Source: DSWT01 sp034433375 (GTDB lineage: Bacteria > Chloroflexota > Anaerolineae > B4-G1 > SLSP01). Taken from it: a stretch of DNA of 6,603 nt. The number at the start of each line of letters is the position of its first letter. Position 1 is the first letter of the stretch. Under the pieces are notes generated by a model that saw nothing but the letters and a program-made list of their open reading frames with translations, made no database searches and was not told where the DNA came from. The translations under genes were made by a program, and so were the position numbers. The stretch spans positions 1 through 6,603 of the forward strand of contig DAOUAQ010000065.1 in assembly GCA_034433375.1 (NCBI GenBank), read 5' to 3'. Positions 1-5,515 of the stretch are shown here, piece after piece.

Positions 1-363
1 GCTTTTGGCTCCGATTCATCCAAACGGACGATTGCCGAGAATTTGCTATTGCGTGAGGATATTGTGATGAGTTCCCAAGTTGTGGGTGAATTTATCGCGG
101 TGACATCGCGCAAACGGATTTTGAAGCCTGAGGAAATACTGTTGGTCTCCAGAAATTTTCTCCGCGCCCTGCCTATCGTTGGGGTAACTGGACTAACAGT
201 TTCCTTGGCGCTAGACGTGATGACAAAGTATCATTTCGCTTATTGGGATAGTCTTATCCTGGCTGCAGCGTTGGAGAGTCATTGTGCGCTTGTCTATTCT
301 GAGGATTTGCAGAACGGACAGCGCATTGAAGATCAATTGGTGATTGTCAACCCGTTTCAATGA
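1..363 (+). CDS. PIN-domain protein, VapC-like ribonuclease (5' end outside window)
   Basis: The frame is open from base 1, so the start lies upstream; 120 residues and the stop are visible. The fragment reads like the body of a PIN-domain nuclease. It opens with AFGSDSSKR, which normally follows the first catalytic Asp of the N-terminal strand, so roughly 8-15 residues are probably missing. Then come SSQVVGEF with the second conserved acid (E30 of the fragment), YWDSLILAAA (D83) and YSEDLQNG (D102), ending in the typical IVNPF. These acids coordinate Mg2+/Mn2+ in the family, whose members cleave RNA, often as the toxin of a VapBC pair. An antitoxin would be expected just upstream, outside the window, so toxin-antitoxin status is an inference. 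The TTG at 43 and ATG at 67 are in frame but would cut into the fold. The gene is AT-richer than the minus-strand cluster, consistent with a mobile toxin gene. Its end overlaps the convergent stress-protein gene by 7 bp. Confidence 0.85.
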   Translation, partial: AFGSDSSKRTIAENLLLREDIVMSSQVVGEFIAVTSRKRILKPEEILLVSRNFLRALPIVGVTGLTVSLALDVMTKYHFAYWDSLILAAALESHCALVYSEDLQNGQRIEDQLVIVNPFQ

Positions 364-1190
364 TGATCCTCTCGATGCCGCACCACCAGCACAGGACGGT
401 GCGCTTCTTCGACGACTAACTCGGTGATACTCGGCACGTAAAAACGCCGCATACTCTGGGCGGCGTAAGTGGAGCCGAGCGTGACCAAATCGTATTCGCC
501 CTCGCGGATTTCCGTCATGATTTGTTCCCCCACAGCGCCATGGCGGAGGCTGATGCTCGTATCAATGCCAAGCGCGCGCAGCGCATCGCGCCCGGCTTTC
601 AGGTTGCGTCCCTGTGGCGTGTCGGTTTGCAGCAGCGCGCCCCACGCATCCTCGATTTCGCGCAGGATGGGGTAGTGGAGCGTTGGCTGCGGGATGACGT
701 AAAGAATGGTGACTTCGGCGTTGGCGGCCTGGGCGATTTGTCCCACCAGTTGGATCATTTCGACGGGATACCACAAATCGCTGCTGCACAACAGGATGCG
801 TTTGAGGGTGGGGCGGTCAGAGGGCGCGACGAGGACCGGCGCGCTCACGGTTTGTAGCACACGGCGGATGGACGAGCCGCGCAGCCAGCGGCGCACACGC
901 CCCCGTTCCAACAAGCCCACGACCACCAGATCGTAGGGCGACGTTTCGGTTTGTTCAATGATGGCGCGGCGTGGAATTTCGCGCCGGGTGAGCATCGTGC
1001 AGGGCAGCTTGGCCGCTCCCAGGCGCGCGCACACGTCTGTTGCGGTGGCGATAAGCGCCGGCGACGGGCTGAATTGGGGCGCTACCACCAGCAGCGTCAC
1101 CCCTGCGTGTAAGGATTGCGCGAGCCGTTCTCCCATCGCCAGCGCCGGTTGGCTGAGCGGTGTATCATCGAGACAGAGCAATATGCGCAT
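357..1190 (-). CDS. Universal stress protein, two tandem Usp domains
   Basis: This 277-residue cytoplasmic protein has two Usp folds in a row, about residues 1-124 and 130-272. Each begins with the family's strand (MRILLCLDD; KRILLCSSD) and ends with the APVLVAP / RPVLVVR strand. Domain 1 keeps a nucleotide-loop-like stretch, G92, G97 and G105-S106, though the spacing differs from the classic G-2x-G-9x-G(S/T). Domain 2 has lost these glycines (LGSTYAAQSMRRF), so at most the first domain is likely to bind ATP. Usp proteins are stress or energy-state responders without one common biochemical activity, so no specific role is claimed. The ATG at 1190 lies 10 bp after the CHR-family gene's stop, and that stop overlaps a GAGGGA ribosome site, so the two are probably co-transcribed and translationally coupled. 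This is the last gene of the leftward cluster; its 3' end overlaps the convergent PIN gene and I see no hairpin-plus-T terminator. Confidence 0.9.
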   Translation of the reverse strand: MRILLCLDDTPLSQPALAMGERLAQSLHAGVTLLVVAPQFSPSPALIATATDVCARLGAAKLPCTMLTRREIPRRAIIEQTETSPYDLVVVGLLERGRVRRWLRGSSIRRVLQTVSAPVLVAPSDRPTLKRILLCSSDLWYPVEMIQLVGQIAQAANAEVTILYVIPQPTLHYPILREIEDAWGALLQTDTPQGRNLKAGRDALRALGIDTSISLRHGAVGEQIMTEIREGEYDLVTLGSTYAAQSMRRFYVPSITELVVEEAHRPVLVVRHREDHH

Positions 1191-1200
1191 AACTTATCCC

Positions 1201-1722
1201 TCACCGAAACCACAAAATTCCCACAACCCCCGCGGCCAATAGGACGAGCGTTGGTGGAACTTTGAAAACGGTCAACGCCAGCAAGCTGACGACGCCCAGG
1301 GCCACCGGCGGCCAGAATTGCGCGTGGCTCTCACTGAGCAATTGAAAAACGGTGATGAGCAGCAGCGCCGCCAACGCCGGCGCCAGGCCCTTGACGAAGC
1401 TGCTGATCCACGCCTCGCCGCGCAACCGGGTCAGGACGGCGGCGACGACCAGCATGATGACCGTCGGCGGCAGCACTGCGCCCAGGCAGGCGATCAACGC
1501 GCCGGGCACGCCGCCCACGCGGTAGCCGACGAACATCGCCAGTTGCAGCGCATCCGATCCCGGCAGCACGCTGGAATAGCCCACGGCTTCGATGAATTCT
1601 TCGCGCGTGAGTAGCTTGTCCACCACCTCGGTATAGAGCAGCCCCGCCGAGGCTGGCCCGGACGAGGTCAGCAAGTTCACCTTCAAAAACGTCAAAAATA
1701 AGTTCCACCATTTATTGTCCAT
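1201..1722 (-). CDS. Half-size CHR (chromate transporter) family membrane protein
   Basis: The 173-residue hydrophobic protein matches one CHR domain: FLKVNLL near the N terminus, EVVDKLLTREEF at 32-43, LPGSDALQLAMFVGYRVGG at 53-71 (equivalent to the family's PGP...GY..GG), GALIACLGAVLPP at 74-86, then about three further membrane segments ending ILWFR. CHR proteins export chromate or related oxyanions, or are of unknown substrate. Half-size members usually work as pairs encoded side by side, but no second half is present here, so it may form a homodimer or have another substrate. The usual glycine pair after the first helix is replaced by SSGPAS, and PGP by PGS, a subtype in which chromate transport should not be assumed. 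The ATG at 1722 is preferred over one 27 bases upstream because AGGGGGC lies just before it and the upstream codons are spacer-like. It follows pstB by 79 bp of repeat and precedes the stress gene by 10 bp. Confidence 0.82.
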   Translation of the reverse strand: MDNKWWNLFLTFLKVNLLTSSGPASAGLLYTEVVDKLLTREEFIEAVGYSSVLPGSDALQLAMFVGYRVGGVPGALIACLGAVLPPTVIMLVVAAVLTRLRGEAWISSFVKGLAPALAALLLITVFQLLSESHAQFWPPVALGVVSLLALTVFKVPPTLVLLAAGVVGILWFR

Positions 1723-1728
1723 TCTGCC

Positions 1729-1795
1729 CCCTAATCCCCAACCCCGCAATCTTCAATCACCAAATTTCCAACCAATCAATCTCCAATCCCCCAAT
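1729..1795. repeat. Degenerate heptamer array, pstB/CHR spacer
   Basis: The spacer is built from about nine units resembling CTCCAAT (plus strand; ATTGGAG on the coding strand). The AAT-like part recurs every 7 or 8 bases, at 1733, 1740, 1748, 1755, 1762, 1770, 1778, 1785 and 1793. It is the most degenerate of the five arrays in the cluster, and phase slips by one base in places. Confidence 0.65.
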
Positions 1796-1801
1796 TTTCG
1801 A

Positions 1802-2560
1802 TTAATAAAATTCACCCGCAAGATATGCCTTTGTCTTCGCTTCCTGCGGATTGTGCAGCACTTGTTCCGCCGGGCCGTGTTCGATCAATTCCCCCATGTA
1901 CATAAAAATCACGTAATCGGCCAGACGACGCGCCTGGCGCAGCACGTGCGTCACCATCACGATACTGTAGTCCGCCTTGAGTTCTAGCAGCCGGCTTTCG
2001 ATGCGTTGCGACGAGAGCGGGTCCAGCGCCGACGTGATTTCATCACAGAGCAGCACTTCCGGCTCGACGGCCAGCCCGCGCGCCAGACAAAGCCGCTGCT
2101 GCTGGCCGATGGAGAGCGCGGAGGCCGGCGCGCTCAGGCGATCCTTGACTTCTTCCCAAATCCCGGCGGCCTGAAGCTGCTTTTGCACGATGGCGTCCAG
2201 CGCCTCGCGCTTGCGCGTCCCGTACAGCCGGGGACCGTAGGCCACATTGTCGTAGATGGACATCGGCAGCGGGAACGGGCGCTGCGCCAGCAGGCCGATG
2301 CGCTTGCGCACGTCGGTCACATCCACGTCTGGCGCGTAGATGTCCTGCCCATCGAAGAAAATCTGCCCCCACACCCGCACGCCGACCGTCAACTCGACCA
2401 GGCGGCACAGTGAGCGCAGCAGCGTCGTCTTGCCGCAGCCCGACGGCCCGATGATGGCCGTGATTTGCCGCGCCGGGATGGCAACGCTCACATCTCTGAT
2501 GACCCGATGGTCGCTATAGGCGACGTTCAGGCCTTGAACCTGAATAATGGAATCGCTCAT
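1802..2560 (-). CDS. pstB: Pst-type phosphate/anion ABC transporter ATPase PstB
   Basis: This 252-residue cytoplasmic ATPase would energise the PstC-PstA channel. Motifs in order: Walker A GPSGCGKTT (38-46), a PstB-style stretch GQDIYAPDVDV (71-81), Q-loop Q93, the PstB hallmark MSIYDNVAYGPRLYG (100-114), signature LSIGQQQRLCLAR (149-161), Walker B with catalytic Glu VLLCDE (169-174), D-loop SALD (177-180) and H-loop His205. Length and overall order match PstB, typically about 250-270 residues. Two positions differ from the usual consensus: the signature is LSIGQ in place of LSGGQ, and the Walker B follow-on is DEITSALD in place of DEPTSALD. The catalytic residues are intact, so the enzyme should be active. 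The ATG at 2560 starts MSDSIIQVQ in line with the family; a purine-rich AAGAGTGA precedes it. It follows pstA by 32 bp. No phoU follows, unlike most pst operons. Confidence 0.93.
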   Translation of the reverse strand: MSDSIIQVQGLNVAYSDHRVIRDVSVAIPARQITAIIGPSGCGKTTLLRSLCRLVELTVGVRVWGQIFFDGQDIYAPDVDVTDVRKRIGLLAQRPFPLPMSIYDNVAYGPRLYGTRKREALDAIVQKQLQAAGIWEEVKDRLSAPASALSIGQQQRLCLARGLAVEPEVLLCDEITSALDPLSSQRIESRLLELKADYSIVMVTHVLRQARRLADYVIFMYMGELIEHGPAEQVLHNPQEAKTKAYLAGEFY

Positions 2561-2567
2561 GATTCGT

Positions 2568-2595
2568 CACTCTTCACTCTTCACTCTTTACTTTA
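2568..2595. repeat. Heptamer array, pstA/pstB spacer
   Basis: Three perfect copies of CACTCTT start at 2568, 2575 and 2582, followed by a variant TACTTTA at 2589. The last unit contains the pstA stop codon (TTA on the plus strand at 2593-2595). On the coding strand the unit reads AAGAGTG, which is Shine-Dalgarno-like just upstream of pstB. Confidence 0.85.
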
Positions 2596-3450
2596 TCGCA
2601 CGACATGGCGGGTGAAACGCCGGGTGAGCAGCCGCGAGCCGATGCTGATGAGCAGGATGATGACGGTCAACACGAGCGCGGCGGCGTAAGCGCGTTGGCG
2701 CACTTCGGGGACGGGCGTGCCCAGTTGGAAGAAGACGGCCAACGGCAGCGATGCAACCGGCCGCAGCAGCGAGGTGGGCAGGCGGTCGGTGTAACCGGCG
2801 GTGAACAGCACCGAGGCCGCGTCGCCGATGCCGCGCCCGAACGCGAGTAGCACCGCCGTCAACAGTCCCGGCAGCGTTTGGCGGAGCAGCACACGCAGCG
2901 CCGTCTCCACCCTGGTCGAACCCAGCGCGTAGGCGGCTTCTTTTAGCTCGAAGGGGGCCATCTGCATCACTTCATCCATCGTGCGCACCATCACCGGCAG
3001 CTCCAACAGCGCCAGCGCGATGATCCCGCCGAGCAGCGAAGCGCGCATCCCCATCCACAACATCAATGTGAAGCCGAACGCCCCGAAGACGATGGAGGGC
3101 ACGCCCCACAGTACGTCCAGGGCCAGGCGCACCACTTCAATGACCCGCGCGTTTTTGGTGAACAGTTGCAGATAAAACACCACGCCCAGGCTGACGACGA
3201 AACTCAGCGCCGTCGCGCCGCCGGCCAGCGCCAACGAGCCGGTGATCGCGTTGAGGATGCCGCCTTCCTTGCCCAGGTAATAGCCGCCTTTAGGGACTTG
3301 CGTCACCATTGCCCAATTGAGCGCGGGCAGCCCCTTCGCCAGAACGGTCGCCAGAATGAGCGCCAGACTGCCGAGGACGACGACCATCGAGGCGATCATC
3401 AGCCCAATGAAGACGCGCTCCTCAACGTGTTTGCGTTTGAGTCGTCTCAT
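2593..3450 (-). CDS. pstA: Pst-type phosphate/anion ABC transporter permease PstA
   Basis: This is a 285-residue inner-membrane permease, half of the PstC-PstA channel. About six hydrophobic segments are visible, the first at roughly 13-38. Family marks include WGVPSIVFGAFG (115-126), the EAA coupling loop EAAYALGSTRVETALRVLLR (171-190) that docks on the ATPase, and FGRGIGDAASVLFTAG (204-219), which corresponds to the PstA stretch usually written RAIGETAPLLFTA. In that stretch the conserved Glu is Asp (D210). The C-terminal segment (about 253-272) ends in a basic tail. Length is normal for PstA. The ATG at 3450 gives the expected basic N-terminal cytoplasmic tail (MRRLKRKH). AAAGG abuts the start and GGAC motifs from the repeat lie further upstream, so the ribosome site is not clear-cut. 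Its stop codon lies within the heptamer array ahead of pstB; it is separated from pstC by a 69-bp spacer made almost wholly of heptamers. Confidence 0.92.
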   Translation of the reverse strand: MRRLKRKHVEERVFIGLMIASMVVVLGSLALILATVLAKGLPALNWAMVTQVPKGGYYLGKEGGILNAITGSLALAGGATALSFVVSLGVVFYLQLFTKNARVIEVVRLALDVLWGVPSIVFGAFGFTLMLWMGMRASLLGGIIALALLELPVMVRTMDEVMQMAPFELKEAAYALGSTRVETALRVLLRQTLPGLLTAVLLAFGRGIGDAASVLFTAGYTDRLPTSLLRPVASLPLAVFFQLGTPVPEVRQRAYAAALVLTVIILLISIGSRLLTRRFTRHVVR

Positions 3451-3456
3451 CCTTTG

Positions 3457-3519
3457 TAGTCCTTAGTCCATAGTCCGAAGTCCGTCATTCTCGCCTCTTG
3501 CCTCCTGCTTCTTGCTTCC
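3457..3519. repeat. Heptamer array of nine in-phase units, pstC/pstA spacer
   Basis: Units start at exactly 7-base steps from 3457 to 3513: TAGTCCT, TAGTCCA, TAGTCCG, AAGTCCG, TCATTCT, CGCCTCT, TGCCTCC, TGCTTCT, TGCTTCC. The array fills the whole spacer except six bases before the pstA start, and ends on the base before the pstC stop codon. The sequence drifts from a TAGTCCN type to a TGCYTCY type while the period is kept. On the coding strand the units read GGANNNA, a ribosome-site-like purine run. Confidence 0.9.
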
Positions 3520-4452
3520 TTATATTGCCCGTTTGATAGCTCGCAGCAGGAACAGGCGCGCGATGATGGTGAAAATTAACACAATCAGCAACAGGATGAA
3601 CGCCGCCGCCAGCAGCGCGGCATCGTACAGGGGGATGGACATCATCTCGCCGTAGTTGTTGGCGATAAGCGCCGAGAGGGGATAGCCCGCGTCGAAGATG
3701 GAGCGGGGGAGCTGCGGCACATTGCCCACCACCATCATCACCGCCATCGTCTCGCCGAAGGCGCGCGAGAAGCCGAGGATGATGGAGGCGAAGATGCCCG
3801 GCAGCGCGCGGCGCAGCACGACGCCCTTGACGGCTTGCCAGCGCGTCGCACCGAGCGAGAGCGCCGCTTCGCGCAGGCCGCCCGGCACGGCGAAGATCAC
3901 CTCCTCCGCCGTCGAGATGATGACCGGGAAGACCATCGCCGCCAGCACGATCCCACCGGCCAGGATGCTGTAGCCGGTGGGATTCTGTGTCTGTAACCAC
4001 GGCACATTCGCAAAGTACTGCTGGCTCCACGGGATAAGGGCGTCGCGGATGACCGGGACAATCATCAGTGTGCCCCACAATCCGTAGACCACCGAGGGGA
4101 TGCCGGCCAGCAGGTCAATCAGCGGTTTGACGATGTCGCGCAGGCGGCGCGGCGCGTATTCGGCGAGGTAGATGGCGCACAGCAGACACGGCGGGACGGC
4201 CAGCAGCATCGCCAGCAGCGTGACCGACAGTGACCCGGCGATGAATGGGAGAAATCCAAATTCTTTCTGTAGCGGGCGCCACGCCGACGCGGTTAAAAGT
4301 TTGCCCAGCGGGACAATGTCCAGTAAGGGACGAGCGCGCAGTAGCAGCGCCGCCGCGATGACTGGCGCCAAAACGGCGGCTAATGCCGTGAGCGTTCCCA
4401 TCCCCCATCCAGCAACCCGCTCCTTTTGCTGACGCCCAGACAAATTCTTCAC
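3520..4452 (-). CDS. pstC: Pst-type phosphate/anion ABC transporter permease PstC
   Basis: This is a 310-residue inner-membrane permease that pairs with PstA. Visible marks: N-terminal hydrophobic segment at about 15-38; FIAGSLSVTLLAMLLAVPPC (70-89) opening the transport domain; LIDLLAGIPSVVYGLWG (111-127), a PstC hallmark; EAA loop EAALSLGATRWQAVKGVVLR (195-214); and FSRAFGETMAVMMVVGN (228-244), with the conserved Arg and Glu associated with the channel in this family. A last membrane segment spans about 278-300. Length is normal. The start is a GTG at 4452, chosen because AGGAAGG lies 8 bases upstream and the residues before the first membrane helix look right; no in-frame ATG precedes the first helix except at residue 18. 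It follows pstS across a 41-bp heptamer spacer and lies in the middle of the leftward operon. Confidence 0.93.
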   Translation of the reverse strand: MKNLSGRQQKERVAGWGMGTLTALAAVLAPVIAAALLLRARPLLDIVPLGKLLTASAWRPLQKEFGFLPFIAGSLSVTLLAMLLAVPPCLLCAIYLAEYAPRRLRDIVKPLIDLLAGIPSVVYGLWGTLMIVPVIRDALIPWSQQYFANVPWLQTQNPTGYSILAGGIVLAAMVFPVIISTAEEVIFAVPGGLREAALSLGATRWQAVKGVVLRRALPGIFASIILGFSRAFGETMAVMMVVGNVPQLPRSIFDAGYPLSALIANNYGEMMSIPLYDAALLAAAFILLLIVLIFTIIARLFLLRAIKRAI

Positions 4453-4466
4453 GCTATAAACCTTCC

Positions 4467-4501
4467 TACTCCTTACTCCCTACTCCCTACTCCTTACTCC
4501 A
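4467..4501. repeat. Heptamer array of five units, pstS/pstC spacer
   Basis: Five units of TACTCCN start at 4467, 4474, 4481, 4488 and 4495, with only the seventh base varying. The last two units run into pstS: its final Glu codon and stop (GAG TAA on the coding strand) are part of the repeat. On the coding strand each unit is GGAGTAR, i.e. a repeated Shine-Dalgarno core ahead of pstC, although the AGGAAGG just downstream is better placed. Confidence 0.92.
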
Positions 4502-5462
4502 TTTTCTCCAATTCCGTCTTTACCTGCGCCTCAGTGAGTGGAATGTAGCCGGTCGGTTCGGCGAAGCTCTGCCCCTCGGTCAGCGTCCAGCGGATGAAGG
4601 CCAGCGCCAATCCAGTCGGCTTGCCTTTGGTGACGAGGTTGAGACCCCGCGCAGGCGGCGACGGATAGCGACCTTCGGCGATGGCGAGCATCACGCCTTG
4701 CTTGTCGGCGTAATAGTTCTCGGCATCGTCTAGGGTATTGTTCTCATTCACATCTATGGGCGCGATTTGAATGTTCTCGATGGGCCTGGCAGTGTTCATA
4801 TCGTAGGCAAAGTTGAGGTTGTTGAAGCCAATCCCTAGCGGGTCTTTGGCGACGGCTTCCGCCAGACCCGGGTCGCCGTAGACGGCCACGCCCTGCAAAT
4901 CCTCCTGTTTGTACTTGCCGAGGTAGAGCGCCCAGGTTTCGGCAGCGCCGCAGGCATCGGAGCGGGTGTAGATGTGGATTTCGTCGGTGATGCTGGCGTC
5001 GCCGAGCACATCACCCCAGGTCTTGGCCTTGCCTATCCAGATGGCCTCGAAGTCGGCGCGGGTGAGACCCTGCGCCTGAATCCTGGCAAGCTGCGGATTG
5101 CGGGCGTTGATGGTCGGCAGCACAGCATCGGCGACCACCGTGACCCAGAACGCGCCCTGGTCAATCTCCTCTTGCTTGACCTCACGGGAGACCATCCCGA
5201 TATCGGCGGCCCCGGACAGCGCATCGGTCATTCCCTTCCCGGCCCCGCCGGCCGAGATGTCGAACTGGACATCGGGATATACCTTCTGGAATTCTTCACC
5301 CCATTGTACAACCATCGGGTATAAAGCCCAAGCGCCGGAAATGGTGAGTGTCCCGCTTAATTTCTCGCCGTCGCCTGACTCCCCTGTTTTGCTGCATCCG
5401 CCGAAGAGCAGACTCAAGAGGATCACTACCGCGAACACCCTGAAACAGGATTTATGCCACAT
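4494..5462 (-). CDS. pstS: Pst-type periplasmic substrate-binding lipoprotein (PstS-like)
   Basis: This 322-residue exported binding protein should deliver the ligand to PstC-PstA. Residues 1-23 form a lipoprotein signal: basic WHK start, hydrophobic core and LFGGC with Cys23 as the lipid attachment site, followed by a polar linker. The mature part resembles the PBP-like-2/PstS family: SGAWALYPMVVQWGEEF (42-58), SAGGAGKGMTDALSGAADIGMVSREV (70-95, the anion-loop region), YTRSDACGAAETWA (165-178), and PSPPARGLNLVTKG near 268-280. Where phosphate binders normally have D-x-S-G-T, this protein has D169-A-C-G-A173, losing the Ser and Thr hydroxyls. Residues 237-248 (DVNENNTLDDAE) match a 12-residue EF-hand-type calcium loop. 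The ligand is therefore uncertain: phosphate by gene context, possibly another oxyanion. Start: ATG at 5462 is preferred over one 18 bases upstream because GGAGGTGA lies immediately before it. The last codons overlap the heptamer array. Confidence 0.9.
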   Translation of the reverse strand: MWHKSCFRVFAVVILLSLLFGGCSKTGESGDGEKLSGTLTISGAWALYPMVVQWGEEFQKVYPDVQFDISAGGAGKGMTDALSGAADIGMVSREVKQEEIDQGAFWVTVVADAVLPTINARNPQLARIQAQGLTRADFEAIWIGKAKTWGDVLGDASITDEIHIYTRSDACGAAETWALYLGKYKQEDLQGVAVYGDPGLAEAVAKDPLGIGFNNLNFAYDMNTARPIENIQIAPIDVNENNTLDDAENYYADKQGVMLAIAEGRYPSPPARGLNLVTKGKPTGLALAFIRWTLTEGQSFAEPTGYIPLTEAQVKTELEKME

Positions 5463-5464
5463 AT

Positions 5465-5472
5465 TCACCTCC
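5465..5472 (-). promoter_or_regulatory. Ribosome binding site deciding the pstS start
   Basis: The coding strand reads GGAGGTGA two bases before the ATG at 5462, a near-perfect match to the 16S anti-Shine-Dalgarno sequence. The GGAGG core is five bases from the ATG. It lies inside the longer open frame that starts at 5480, which argues that the upstream ATG is not the main start. It also gives a lipoprotein signal of ordinary length. Confidence 0.85.
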
Positions 5473-5480
5473 TCACTCAT

Positions 5481-5515
5481 TTCTTCTTACTCTCTACTCC
5501 CTACGGCTTACCAGA
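5481..5515. repeat. Heptamer array, regulator/pstS junction
   Basis: Units start at 5481, 5488, 5495, 5502 and 5509: TTCTTCT, TACTCTC, TACTCCC, TACGGCT, TACCAGA. The two central units are the same TACTCCN type as the pstS/pstC array. From 5494 rightwards the units lie within the Rrf2 gene, encoding its last residues (VSRRE) and its TAG stop; as in pstS, the gene ends GAG-TAR. The outer units are weak matches, and the phase is the main evidence there. Confidence 0.65.

Noticed and set aside
1..363. Mobile element or integrase remnant at the left edge
   Set aside because: Only a PIN-domain gene is seen; no inverted repeats, transposase motifs or target duplication are visible in the window.
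522..857. A 111-codon rightward open frame opposite the stress protein, and similar frames opposite pstA, pstB and the CHR gene
   Set aside because: Translations are Arg/Ala/Gln-rich shadow products without recognisable domains, and the opposite strand encodes clear families throughout.
3457..3519. CRISPR array in the repeat-filled spacer
   Set aside because: Units are only 7 bp, directly adjacent and without spacers; this is a simple tandem repeat.
5463..5480. Extended pstS start at 5480 (six extra residues)
   Set aside because: The GGAGGTGA ribosome site lies inside this extension, just before the ATG at 5462.
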